In this document: piece after piece, positions 55,591 through 64,000 of the stretch
Layout: each line of letters begins with the position of its first letter
Position numbering within the stretch: the stretch's first letter is position 1
Assembly (NCBI RefSeq): GCF_030161575.1
Contig: NZ_BSUL01000001.1
Span: 1,488,001-1,552,000, forward strand
Reading direction: 5' to 3'
DNA length: 64,000 bases
Source: Arenivirga flava
GTDB lineage: Bacteria > Actinomycetota > Actinomycetes > Actinomycetales > Microbacteriaceae
Program-made: the position numbers and the translations under genes
The notes under the pieces: model-generated
What the model was told of the DNA's origin: nothing
Databases searched by the model: none
What the model saw: only the letters and a program-made list of their open reading frames with translations

Positions 55591-56604
55591 ATGGCCAGGA
55601 GCGCGACCATCCGCGACGTCGCCTCGGCGGCCGGCGTCTCGATCGCCGTCGTCTCCCGCGTCATCAACCCGGGCTCGGGACCGGTGCGCGCCGAGACGCG
55701 CGATCGGGTGCTCGCCGCCATCGAGCAGCTCGCCTACCGCCCCCGGACGGCGGCCCGCGAGCTCAAGCAGGCCGGCGCGGCGACGACCCTCGGCCTCGTG
55801 CTGGCCGACGTCACCAACCCCTTCTTCGCGCGGCTCGCCGACCGCGTGGTGTGGGAGGCGCGCAGCCGCGGGGTGCAAGTCCTGCTCATGACCACGCAGG
55901 AGGACCCGCACCTCGAGGAGGAGGCCCTGGCCACGCTCGTGTCGCGGCGCGTCGGCGGCGTCATCGCCACCCCCACCGCGACGAACCCCGACTCGTGGGC
56001 GCGTCTGCGGCAGCTCGACACGAACGTGGTCTTCGTCGACCGATCGCTCGACGACGTGCCCGGTGCGCACACGGTGAGCATCGACAACGTGCGCTCCGCG
56101 CGCCAGGCGACCGAGCACCTCGTCGACCTCGGACATCGGCGCATCGGCTTCATCTCGGGCCCCGAGACCTCGAGCACCGGGCGGGCCCGCACGGCGGGCC
56201 ATCGCGCCGTGCTGGCCGAGCGGGGCGTCGAGCAGGACGACGCCCTCGTGCGGCACGTGCCGTTCCGCGGCGAGCAGGGCGGCGACGCCGTGGGCGCGCT
56301 CCTCGCACTGCCGGAGCCGCCGACCGCGCTGGTCGTCGCGAACACCGCGCAGGTCGTCGCCGCGCTGCGCCGCCTGCGCCTGCGAGGCACCGCGGTGCCG
56401 GCCGACCTCTCGGTGGTCGTCTTCGACGACGACCCCTGGACGGAGCTGTTCGAGCCGGCGCTCACCATCATCCGCCAGCCCATAGCGATGCTGGCCGCCC
56501 ATTCGGTCGAGCTCGCCCTCGCCGAGCGGGCGAGCGCGGCGGAGCCCCGTTCGATCGCCGTCGAGGCGGAGTTCGTGCCGCGCGCGAGCACCTCGGCCCC
56601 TTGA
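55591..56604 (+). CDS. LacI-family transcriptional regulator (2)
   Basis: 337 residues. The HTH is ATIRDVASAAGVSIAVVSRVINPGSGPV, and the hinge is LAYRPRTAARELKQAGAATTLGLVLADVTNPFF. Residues typical of the LacI/GalR sensor domain follow (VVFVDRSLDDV, VSIDNVRSARQATEHLVDLGHRRIGFISGP). Divergent from COG4091 A across two matching operators, it is the probable local repressor. Downstream, a GntR-type site precedes COG4091 B. Confidence 0.93.
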   Translation: MARSATIRDVASAAGVSIAVVSRVINPGSGPVRAETRDRVLAAIEQLAYRPRTAARELKQAGAATTLGLVLADVTNPFFARLADRVVWEARSRGVQVLLMTTQEDPHLEEEALATLVSRRVGGVIATPTATNPDSWARLRQLDTNVVFVDRSLDDVPGAHTVSIDNVRSARQATEHLVDLGHRRIGFISGPETSSTGRARTAGHRAVLAERGVEQDDALVRHVPFRGEQGGDAVGALLALPEPPTALVVANTAQVVAALRRLRLRGTAVPADLSVVVFDDDPWTELFEPALTIIRQPIAMLAAHSVELALAERASAAEPRSIAVEAEFVPRASTSAP

Positions 56605-56637
56605 CATCCCAGGGTGTCGGCATCACGCTGTACGCAT

Positions 56638-56648
56638 TGGTCTGACCA
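56638..56648. promoter_or_regulatory. FadR-type operator before COG4091 B
   Basis: TGGTCTGACCA is a perfect 5-1-5 palindrome of the TnGTnnnACnA type, 41 bp before the GTG start. The same 11-mer lies at 62762-62772, before the TRAP operon. Confidence 0.7.
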
Positions 56649-56689
56649 TCTGAACATAGGTGGCTCATGCACGACGGAGAGGTGGTCAC

Positions 56690-58048
56690 GTGAATCTGCA
56701 CACCCTGCTCGAGGCACGCACGGAGGCGTCGGGTCCGGTCCGCGTGGGGGTGATCGGCGCCGGCAAGTTCGCGTCGATGTTCCTCACGCAGGCGTCCGTC
56801 TCCCCCACCCTGCACGTCGTCGCCGTCGCGGACCTCGACGTGCCGAAGGCGAGGGCGGCGATGGAGCGCACCGGATGGGCGCCGGAGCGCTTCGCTGCGG
56901 CGGGCTTCGACCAGGCGCTGCGCGACGGCACCACGTTCGTGACGGACAGCTCGGATGATCTGCTGCGTCGCGGCGAGATCGAGGTCGTGCTCGAGGTCAC
57001 CGGCAACCCCATCGTCGGCACCCACCACGCCCTCACGGCCATCGAGCACGGTAAGCACGTGATCATGGTCAACGTCGAGGCCGACTGCATGGTGGGCCCG
57101 ATCCTCGCTCGCCGCGCACGGGAGGCAGGGGTCGTGTACTCGATGGCCTACGGCGACCAGCCGGCGCTGATCTGCGAGCTCGTCGACTGGTGCCGCACGG
57201 TCGGCTTCGACGTCGTGGCGGCAGGCAAGGGCACCAAGTACCTGCCCGAGTACCACTACTCCACCCCGGACACCGTGTGGGACCACTACGGCTTCACCGA
57301 CGAGCAGCTCGCCAGCGGCGACTTCAACCCGAAGATGTTCAACTCCTTCCTCGACGGCACGAAGTCCGCGATCGAGATGGCCGCCGTCGCGAACGGCACC
57401 GGACTCATCCCGCAGGACGAGGGCCTTCTCTTCCCGCCGGCCGGCGTCGACGACCTGCCCGCCGTCTACCGCCCGCGGGAGCTCGGCGGGTCGCTGACCC
57501 GGCGCGGCACCGTCGAGATCGCCTCGAGCCTCCACCGCGACGGCACCGAGGTGCCGCGCGATCTGCGCTGGGGCGTCTACGTCACCTTCGAGGCGAGGAC
57601 CGACTACGCCGCGCAGTGCTTCACCGAGTACGGCGTGCACACGGACAGCACCGGACGCTACGGGTCGCTGTACCGGCCGTACCACATGATCGGGCTCGAG
57701 CTCGGCGTCAGCATCGCCGCCGCCGTGCTGCGCGGCGAGCCCACCGGCGTGCCCACCGGCTTCCGCGGCGATGTCGTCACCACCGCGAAGCGCGACCTCG
57801 CGGCCGGCGAGACGCTCGACGGCGAGGGCGGCTACACCGTCTACGGCACGCTGCGGCCGGCCCACTACTCGCTCGGGAGGGCGGCGCTGCCGCTCGGCCT
57901 GGCGCACGGCGCCAGGCTCGTCCGCGACGTCGCGAAGGACCAGTCGGTGACCTGGGACGATGTGCAGGTCGACGAGTCCGCCCTCGCGGTGCGGGTGCGC
58001 CGGCAGCTCGAGTCGGAGTTCAGAGCGGAGTCGCTCGCCGCGGTCTGA
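56690..58048 (+). CDS. COG4091-type oxidoreductase with SAF domain (B)
   Basis: 452 residues from GTG with GGAGAGG upstream. It is clearly paralogous to the gene at 54136: GNPIVG, GKHVIMVNVEAD, YSMAYGDQPALICELVDW and the closing SAF domain after AKRDLAAGETLDGEGGYT are shared. The Rossmann loop here is GAGKFASMF, with Ala in place of the last Gly. Two related copies in one island may act on successive or stereoisomeric hydroxy acids. Confidence 0.82.
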   Translation: MNLHTLLEARTEASGPVRVGVIGAGKFASMFLTQASVSPTLHVVAVADLDVPKARAAMERTGWAPERFAAAGFDQALRDGTTFVTDSSDDLLRRGEIEVVLEVTGNPIVGTHHALTAIEHGKHVIMVNVEADCMVGPILARRAREAGVVYSMAYGDQPALICELVDWCRTVGFDVVAAGKGTKYLPEYHYSTPDTVWDHYGFTDEQLASGDFNPKMFNSFLDGTKSAIEMAAVANGTGLIPQDEGLLFPPAGVDDLPAVYRPRELGGSLTRRGTVEIASSLHRDGTEVPRDLRWGVYVTFEARTDYAAQCFTEYGVHTDSTGRYGSLYRPYHMIGLELGVSIAAAVLRGEPTGVPTGFRGDVVTTAKRDLAAGETLDGEGGYTVYGTLRPAHYSLGRAALPLGLAHGARLVRDVAKDQSVTWDDVQVDESALAVRVRRQLESEFRAESLAAV

Positions 58049-58051
58049 CCA
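58041..58051. promoter_or_regulatory. FadR-type operator before gntR (58120)
   Basis: CGGTCTGACCA differs from the other two sites by one base. It overlaps the stop codon of COG4091 B and lies 69 bp before the gntR ATG, as for an autoregulated gene. Confidence 0.55.
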
Positions 58052-58119
58052 TCGGAATCTAGGATTGCGAGGGCGTCGACGGCCGGTCGGCGCCCTCGCG
58101 CACGAAGGGGGCACGTCCG

Positions 58120-58844
58120 ATGAGCGACGCCGACTGGGCGCCGGTGCAGCGCCTGCGCGCGCACGAGCAGGTCATGACGCAGATCGAGGAGCGCATCCTC
58201 GACGGCCGCCTCGGCGCCGGGGACCATCTGCCGAGCGAGCGCGATCTCGCCGCCGCGCTCGGCGTCTCCCGTCCCTCGCTGCGCGAGAGCCTGCGCGTGC
58301 TCGAGGCTCTGGGCCTGCTCGAGGTGCGCCGAGGCGGCGGCCCGGAGGAGGCGCGAAGCTGGTCACGGAGCCCGGCAGCGGCCTCGTCGACCTGCTGCGC
58401 CTGCAGCTCGCCCTCGGCCACTTCGACCAGCGCGACGTGCTGCGCACCCGCCTCGCGCTCGAGACCTGGAGCTGCAGCGAGGCGGCGCTGCACGCCAGCG
58501 CCGAGGACCATGCGGAGCTCGCGGCGATCCTCGACGAGATGGACCGGCCCGGCATCGGCACGGGTGACTTCAACCGTCTCGACGCCGCCTTCCACGTGCG
58601 CATCGCCGCATCGAGCGGCAACCTGCTCACCGGGCATCTGATGAGCTCGCTTCGCGGCGCCATCAACCGCCAGATGATCGACGCCTACGCGACGCTCGAG
58701 GACTGGCAGCGCACCGCCGAGACGGTGCGCTCCGAGCACCGGGCCATCCTCGCCGCCATCGTCGCCGGCGACGCCGACGCGGCCTCGCGCGCCGTCCGCG
58801 AGCACATCGAGAGCTTCTGGGCCCTGGGCCGCATCGCCGACTGA
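58120..58844 (+). CDS. GntR/FadR-family regulator (frameshifted)
   Basis: The winged helix is clear: AHEQVMTQIEERILDGRLGAGDHLPSERDLAAALGVSRPSLRESLRVLEAL...EVRRGGG. After this the frame shifts near 58342-58350; one added C or G restores an open frame into AKLVTEPGSGLVDLLRL and the FCD domain with FHVRIAASSGN, EHRAILAAI and VREHIESF (metal-ligand positions). The rejoined length is 241 residues, normal for FadR. It is the candidate controller of the TGGTCTGACCA sites. Confidence 0.78.
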
Positions 58845-58867
58845 GCCCGCCCGGCGGGCCGGACGAG

Positions 58868-58909
58868 CGGATGCGGGCGGCCGGCGCGCCCGCCGACCAC
58901 CCGCATCCG
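58868..58909. terminator. Bidirectional terminator
   Basis: CGGATGCGGG (58868-58877) pairs with CCCGCATCCG (58900-58909), with further imperfect G/C pairing inside. It lies between convergent gntR and the dehydrogenase gene. Confidence 0.65.
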
Positions 58910-58918
58910 TGCCTGCGA

Positions 58919-59778
58919 CTAGCGGTAGGTCTGCACCACCTGAGAGTCGTCGGCGCTCCCCCAGCCGCGCTCGGCGGCGAGGGCGAAGCGGTCGCGTGCG
59001 GCGATGAGCACCGGGAGGTCGATCCCCACTGACTCCGCGGCGCTCGCGACGAGACCGCTGTCCTTCACGAAGATGCCCACCGTGCTGGAGACCTCCTCAG
59101 GCTCGGCGAGCATCCGCGAGCCCCGGTCGCCGAGCATCCACGAGGCGCCTGCGCCGGCGCCGACGAGGTCGAGCACCGCCGCCGCGTCCAGCCCGAGGCC
59201 CTCGGCGAGCGCCACGGCCTCGGCGGCGGCCACGAGGTGCACCGAGCAGAGCAGCTGATTGATCACCTTGACCGCCTGGCCGGCACCGAGCGATGCGCCG
59301 ACGGTCGCCGGGGTGCCCAGCGCCTCGAGCACGGATCGCGCCGCGGTGAGGTCGTCCTCGTGGCCGGCGGCGAAGATCCGCAGCCGGGCAGCCCGGGCGC
59401 CGGTGACGCCGCCTGTGACGGGGGCGTCGACGAGCCAGGCACCCGCGGACTCGAGGCGCGCGCCGTCGCGGCGCACCGCATCCGGGCCGACCGTGCTCAT
59501 GACGATCCAGAGCTGGTGCTCGACGTCGCCCTCGAGGGCCGCGTCGACCACGGCGGTCAGCTGCTCGGCGGTAGCCACCATGACCACGGTCACCGGCGAG
59601 GCCGGCGCCTCGGCGAGCGCCGCGACCACGGGGAGTCCGGAGGAGGCCGCGCGATCGCGCGCGGCCTCCCGGGCTCCACCCCGGTCACGGCGAACCCCGC
59701 GGCCTGCAATCGCTGCGCCATCGGGAGACCGATGGCGCCGACCCCGATGAAGCGGACATCGGGTCGGGGGTCGGCCAT
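58919..59778 (-). CDS. 3-hydroxyisobutyrate-dehydrogenase-family oxidoreductase (2, frameshifted)
   Basis: The N-terminal frame reads MADPRPDVRFIGVGAIGLPMAQRL (NAD(P) motif, with Ile for the usual Met) to TGVEPG, then breaks near 59668. The remainder, with DAPVTGGVTGARAARLRIFAAG and the catalytic Lys in GAGQAVKVINQLL, is in another frame. One added base in the CCC/GGG run gives 286 residues. It is the last gene of the TRAP operon (stop of dctP at 59783), so it probably processes the transported acid. Confidence 0.78.
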
Positions 59779-59782
59779 CACG

Positions 59783-60790
59783 TCAGCCCTGGATGCGCGA
59801 GATCCACTCGCGTACCTGCTCCGGCTGGCCGTCGCGGATGCCCTGGGTGGCCTCGACCCACGCGTCGCGGTCGGTGATGTCGTTGAACACGGCGCCGCCG
59901 TCGACGAGCTGCTGCTCGTAGTCCGCGAAGCTCGCGATCGTGTCCGCGGTGTACTCCTCGCCGACCTGGTCCGCGGCGTCGCGGATGATCGCCTGGTACT
60001 CCTCGGGCAGGCCGGCGAGCGCCTCGCCCCAGTACAGGAAGTGGTAGTTCGCGTACATGTGGCTCGTCCGGGCGATGTTCGGTGCCACCTCGTGGATGGA
60101 GTTGAACAGGATCGCGTCGAGCGGGTTCTCCTGGCCGTCGAGCACGCCCGACTCGAGCGCCGAGTAGACCTCGTTGAACGGCAGCGCCTCGGCGCGGGCG
60201 CCCAGCGCCTCCCAGGTGGCGAGCATCGTGTTCGCGCTCGGGGTGCGGATGGTCAGCCCGTCCACGTCGCCGAGCTCGGTCACCGGCTCCTTCGTGGTGA
60301 GCTCGCGCGGACCGCGGTACAGGTTGCCGAGGATGTCGTATCCGGTAGCGTCGGTGATCGCGGTCTTGATCTCGTCGCCCAGCTCGCCGTCCCAGACCTC
60401 GAAGAACTGGTCCTCGCCGTCGTAGAGGAAGGGTGTGGTCTCGACGCTCGCGAGGTCGCTGTACGTCTCGAGCGAGAGCAGCGATTCGATGACGATGTCG
60501 ATGGTGCCGAGCTGCTGGCCCTCGATCATCTCCTCCCAGGTGCCGAGCGTCGACGATGCGTGCACCTCGACGGTGATGTCGCCGTCCGACGCCTCCTCGA
60601 CGAGCTCGGCGAGCCGGAGAGCGGCCGTCTGGCGGGGGTCGGTCTCGCTGCCGGCGTGGCCGAGGACGAGCGTGACGGGCTCGCCGGCCTCGGCGCCGCC
60701 CCCGCCTCCTCCGCCGCCGCCGGTGCAGCCGGTGAGGGCCATGGCTCCGGCGGCGAGGCCGGCGATGAGGATGATGCGCTTCTTCTTCAT
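59783..60790 (-). CDS. dctP: TRAP transporter substrate-binding lipoprotein, DctP family
   Basis: 335 residues. The lipobox LTGC (about 19-22) is followed by a run of nine Gly, a flexible linker. The mature domain has VTLVLGHAGSETDPRQTAALRLAE, LGTWEEMIEGQQLGTIDIV and GLTIRTPSANTMLATWEALGA, with a conserved Arg (LTIRTPS) for carboxylate binding. It captures a C4-C6 organic or sugar acid for DctQM. Confidence 0.92.
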   Translation of the reverse strand: MKKKRIILIAGLAAGAMALTGCTGGGGGGGGGAEAGEPVTLVLGHAGSETDPRQTAALRLAELVEEASDGDITVEVHASSTLGTWEEMIEGQQLGTIDIVIESLLSLETYSDLASVETTPFLYDGEDQFFEVWDGELGDEIKTAITDATGYDILGNLYRGPRELTTKEPVTELGDVDGLTIRTPSANTMLATWEALGARAEALPFNEVYSALESGVLDGQENPLDAILFNSIHEVAPNIARTSHMYANYHFLYWGEALAGLPEEYQAIIRDAADQVGEEYTADTIASFADYEQQLVDGGAVFNDITDRDAWVEATQGIRDGQPEQVREWISRIQG

Positions 60791-60831
60791 GATCACTTCC
60801 TTGTGTCGTGAACTGCAGGGGATGGTCGGGG

Positions 60832-62150
60832 TCAGCCGAGCAGCAGGTTCGGCAGGAACAGGGAGATCTGCGGCACGAACGTGATGAGCAGCAGGAACGC
60901 GATGCCGGCGATGAGGAACGGGGCCACCGCCCTGATCGCCTTCACCATCGACACCTTCGCGAGCTCTGCGGAGAGCATGAGCCCGATGCCGACCGGCGGC
61001 GTCAGCAGGCCGACACTGAGGTTGACGACGATGATGATGCCGAGGTGCACCGGATCGACGCCCATAGAGGTGGCGACCGGGTAGAGGATCGGGGTCAGGA
61101 TGATCAGCGCCGCGTTCGCCTCGATGAACATGCCGACGACGAGCAGTACGGCGTTGATCAGCAGCAGCAGGACGATCGGGTTCTCGGTGATCGTGAAGAT
61201 CGCCTCGGCGGCCATCTGCGGCACGAGGCCCGAGGTCAGCGCCCACGAGTAGATCTGCGCAGCCGAGAGCACGAGCATGATGAGGCCCACGATGAGCGTC
61301 GAGTCGGCGAGCGCGTAGACGAGCCGTTTGATGCTGAGCTCCCGGTACACCGCGAAGCCGACCACGAGGGCGTACACCACGGCGATCGCGGCAGCCTCCG
61401 TGGGGGTGAAGACGCCGAAGCGGATGCCGCCGAGGATGAGCACCGGCAGCAGCAGCGCAGGCAGCGCCTTCCACAGCGACGGCAGGAACTTCGGACGGTC
61501 CTCCTTGGGCGTCATGCCGATGCGCGCCTTGTCCTGCGCGATCGCGATCGCCTCCTTGGTGAAGCCGAGCCTCTTCACCGTGAAGTGGATCAGGACCATG
61601 AGCATCAGCACGTAGAGGACCGCGGGCACGATGCCGGCAAAGAACAGCGCGCCGATCGAGGTGCCGCTGACCACTCCGTAGACGATCATCGTGATGCTCG
61701 GAGGCATGATCGGGTCGACCACCGGGGCTGCGGCCATCACCGCGGAGGCGTACTCGGGGCGGTACTTGCGCTGCTTCATCGCCGGGATGAGGATGCGGCC
61801 CAGGCTCGAGACGCTCGCCACGGCTGATCCCGAGATGCCACCGAAGAACAGCGAGCTGAGCACCGTCGTCTGAGCGATGCCGCCGCGCAGGCCGCCGACG
61901 ATCGAGTCCGCCAGATCGAGCATCCGCTTCGTCATACCGCCCTCGTTCATGACCGCACCGGCCAGGACGAACAGCGGGATCGCGAGCAGCGGGAAGGGGT
62001 GATGCCCGCGATGATGCGCTGCGGACCGATCGTGAGGGGCACGTCGGTGACCAGCACCAGCGCCACGAAGGACGCCGCGACGAGCGCGAAGCCGATGGGG
62101 ACGCGCAGCAGCATCGCCACGCCGAAGTTGCCGAGCAGCCAAGCACCCAT
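60832..62150 (-). CDS. dctM: TRAP transporter large permease, DctM family (frameshifted)
   Basis: The first 50 residues (MGAWLLGNFGVAMLLRVPIGFAL...QRIIAGIT) and the rest (FPLLAIPLFVLAGAVMNEGG...LPNLLLG) lie in different frames. One added G in the GGGG run near 61998 gives 439 residues. DctM features are GGMTKRMLDLADSIVGGLRGGIAQT, SSLFFGGISGSAVASV and PSITMIVYGVVSGTSIG. It is the membrane channel of the Na+-coupled importer. It starts 3 bp after the dctQ stop. Confidence 0.9.
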
Positions 62151-62152
62151 GG

Positions 62153-62730
62153 TTACAGCTCTCCCTTGATCACGATGACGTCGTCGGGCTGGAACAGGAC
62201 CTTGGCCTGCAGCGGGTCCTCCCCCGTTCGGCGTGGAAGGTCCTCCACCACGCCTCGATCGCGAAGAGCAGCGAGAACGCGCAACCCACGGGCACGGCGA
62301 GCGAGACCCAGCCCATGGGCAGCCCGAGGCCGGGCATCGTGCGGCGCCAGGCCGGGCCGAGCGCCTCGAGGCCGAACCATACGAGCGCGGCCAGGGCGCC
62401 GACGACGACCAGCGCGGCGAGGGTGTCGACGGTACGGACCAGCCAACGGCGGTAGGGGACGAACTCCCAGATGTCGAGGAGCATGTGCCGGCCGCGCCGC
62501 ACGCCGAGTGCGATCGCGATCATCGCGAGCCACACGAAGGCGTACGAGGCCAGTTCGCTCGTCCACGCGGACGGCGTCGAGGTGACGTAGCGGGCGATCA
62601 CCTGCCAGGTGACGGCGAAGACCACCGTCAAAAGCAGGAGGATGCCCGCGATCTGCAGGGTTCGGTCGAGGGCCGCGAGGACCTTGTCGACCACGGTCGA
62701 GATGCTGATGATCGCTCCTTTGCGATTCAT
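62153..62730 (-). CDS. dctQ: TRAP transporter small permease, DctQ family (frameshifted near C-terminus)
   Basis: 192 residues after repair. Four membrane helices (LLLLTVVFAVTWQVIARYV, ELASYAFVWLAMIAIALGV, LAALVVVGALAALVW, LAVPVGCAFSLLFAIEAWW) match DctQ. The frame breaks after FHAERG in the CCCCC run at about 62221-62225; the restored end is EDPLQAKVLFQPDDVIVIKGEL. It is the first gene of dctQMP-dehydrogenase; a FadR-type site lies 31 bp upstream. Confidence 0.85.
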
Positions 62731-62761
62731 GAGGGGGTCCCTCGGCCATTCCGTTAGACTT

Positions 62762-62772
62762 TGGTCTGACCA
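62762..62772. promoter_or_regulatory. FadR-type operator before the TRAP operon
   Basis: TGGTCTGACCA, identical to the site at 56638-56648 including the flanking TTGG start and ATCTG end; 32 bp before the dctQ start. Confidence 0.75.
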
Positions 62773-62875
62773 TCTGGCGTTACCCGATGATGATGGAGGG
62801 GGCCGGCCGCGTCAATCCCTCCGACGGAGGGACTGAGCCGTGATCGAGCCGGCCTCGAGCGCCGCGAAAAGCAAG

Positions 62876-62889
62876 TGTAACCGATTCCA
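62876..62889. promoter_or_regulatory. LacI-type operator O3
   Basis: TGTAACCGATTCCA matches O1 (TGGAAACGATTCCA) at 12 of 14 positions. The flank CACTTTGTTC resembles CACTTTTGTTC after O1, so the similarity extends beyond the core. Confidence 0.6.
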
Positions 62890-63031
62890 CTTTGTTCACC
62901 TAGGAAGGCCTAATGCGAGCTGCGGTCATTGCAGCACGCCGCGGGTTGAACTGTCAACAATCGAGCACCTCGACGTCCTGCGTCTAGAGTCGAAGCGCAC
63001 GGCACCGGGGACGGCCGGCACGGAAGGGATC

Positions 63032-63719
63032 ATGGCAGCCAGCAGGGTCAGCGCGCTCAGCACGATCGGCAACGTCGACAGGAAGACGCTCCGCGAGCTC
63101 ACGCTCGCCCGAGTGCGCGAGGCGATCGCCGACGGGCAGCTGCCTCCGGGCACGCACCTCGCCGAGATCGAGCTCAGCGAGGCGCTCTCGGTGAGCCGCG
63201 GCACCCTGCGCGAGGCGCTGCGGCACCTCCAGCAGGAGGGGCTGCTGCAGGCCGACAGCCGCGGTCGGCTGACCGTGCGCGTGGTCACGGCGGAGGAGGT
63301 GCACGACATCTTCAGCGTGCGCGCCGCGCTCGAGGCGCTCGCCTTCGAGGAGATCTGCCGCCGCGACGACCGGGGAGATCGTCGCCGAGCTGCGCGCGCT
63401 GCTCGCCCCGCTCGCGGACCCCGCGGTGCCCCTGCCCGAGAAGCTCGAGGCGGACCTGCTCTTCCACCGCGCCCTCTGCCGGCTCAGCGGCAATGCGACG
63501 CTCTACGGCGCCTGGCAGAGCGTCAGCGGCCTCGCCCGCGCCTCCATCACCGCAGCCGGCAGCGTCAACGCGCTCACCAACATGTCGCACGACCGGCACG
63601 CGCCGATCGTGGCGCTGCTGGAGCGCGGCGACGTGGAGGCCGGACGTCTCTTCCTGCGGCAGCACATGCACGAGGCCGCGGAGCGCATCCTGGCCGATCT
63701 GGCCGCCGGCTCGGACTGA
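63032..63719 (+). CDS. GntR/FadR-family regulator (2, frameshifted)
   Basis: GGAAGGGATC precedes ATG. The winged helix is ARVREAIADGQLPPGTHLAEIELSEALSVSRGTLREALRHLQQEGLL. The frame is lost after EEICRRDDR; removing one G from the GGGG run near 63373 rejoins EIVAELRALLAPLADPAVPLPEKLEADLLFHRALCRLSGN and the FCD domain ending QHMHEAAERILADLA. The rejoined length is 228 residues. It lies divergent from the TRAP operon and is a second candidate sensor of its substrate. Confidence 0.75.
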
Positions 63720-63740
63720 GCCGCGCCGGCGACCGTCAGG

Positions 63741-64000
63741 TCAGAGCGCGCCCTTGACGGCGTCGCCGACGGGGATCGGCACCAGGCGGGTGACCTCGAC
63801 CGGAGCGGCGAGCAGCCCGTCGTTCGCGACGTTCAGGTCGGCGACCGGCCGGCCGGCACCGTGCGCGTCGAGCAGCTCGGCGCTCGTCCACTTCTCGATC
63901 ATGACGATCGAGCCGTCGGGCGCATCGGTGATGGCGTACAGCTCGCATCCCTCCTCCTCGTGCACGAGCGGGATGGCGACGCGCAGGTTGGCCAGCACCT
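63741..64000 (-). CDS. Antibiotic-biosynthesis-monooxygenase-like protein, 5' truncated
   Basis: The gene continues beyond the window; only its C-terminal about 86 residues are visible. The GTG near 63998 is probably internal, because the usual start strand precedes LANLRVAIPLVHEEEGCELYAITDA. The sequence DGSIVMIEKWTSAELLDAHGAG fits the ABM/YgiN-like ferredoxin fold, small quinol or sugar-derived-substrate enzymes. Its location next to the catabolic island suggests membership. Confidence 0.65.
   Translation of the reverse strand, partial: VLANLRVAIPLVHEEEGCELYAITDAPDGSIVMIEKWTSAELLDAHGAGRPVADLNVANDGLLAAPVEVTRLVPIPVGDAVKGAL

Larger units (their letters stand above)
62731..63031. other. Intergenic regulatory gap between dctQ and gntR
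   Basis: No gene is supported in these 301 bases. It contains the FadR-type site at 62762-62772, the LacI-type site O3 at 62876-62889 and AT-richer promoter-like sequence (GTGTAACCGATTCC... then CACTTTGTTCACC) not found elsewhere in the region except beside O1. Confidence 0.6.

Overview
The window is about 70% G+C and its codon use, gene set and gene order fit the chromosome of an actinobacterium. Most likely this is a member of the Microbacteriaceae (Micrococcales): several genes start with GTG, the core neighbourhood rplY-pth-mfd / mazG / eno-ftsB(divIC)-DUF501 is present, there is a LAxTG-type wall anchor, and the octamer GCGGATGC is very frequent. I see no phage, plasmid, transposase, CRISPR or rRNA signature. 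There is one tRNA gene.

Layout. 0-8 kb: the end of pepN, then mscS, a group II truncated haemoglobin, tesB, small regulators and enzymes, an AI-2E-family permease, and a CobW-like gene with a Zur-like operator. 8-15.7 kb: a CBS-type glycine betaine ABC importer, a secreted M23-like protein, and a NarL-type two-component system with a membrane adhesin-like partner. 15.7-28 kb: a repeat-rich gap, two SDRs with a FadR regulator, an NMT1/SsuABC-like importer, a GH15 enzyme, dps with a flavoprotein reductase, a MarR regulator, and a small unknown gene behind a perfect 19-bp palindrome. 28-37 kb: surface/membrane proteins, tRNA-Leu(UAA), ndh, a mycosin-like protease, DUF501, ftsB and eno. 37-47 kb: an AbiEi/DUF559-type gene bracketed by two inverted hairpin repeats, hisS, an ABC-2 exporter, a wall-anchored nucleotidase, mazG, nhaA, and an 857-bp gene-free region built of nested repeats. 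47-52 kb: mfd, pth, rplY.

52-64 kb is the most distinctive part. It is a catabolic island with two paralogous COG4091-type (homoserine-dehydrogenase-like plus SAF) oxidoreductases, two 3-hydroxyisobutyrate-dehydrogenase-like enzymes, a complete TRAP carboxylate transporter, two LacI and two GntR/FadR regulators, and the start of a small monooxygenase-like gene. Two operator families link it internally. TGGTCTGACCA-type sites (FadR style) precede the TRAP operon, one COG4091 gene and one gntR gene. TGGAANCGNTTCCA-type sites (LacI style) occur at both ends of the island. I infer one substrate-responsive regulon for an unidentified sugar acid or hydroxy acid.

Quality caveat. Nine genes, including the essential hisS, are interrupted by a single-base frameshift, usually at a short G/C run. 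Five of the nine lie in the last 6 kb. I read most of these as assembly errors rather than pseudogenes and annotate the rejoined genes.
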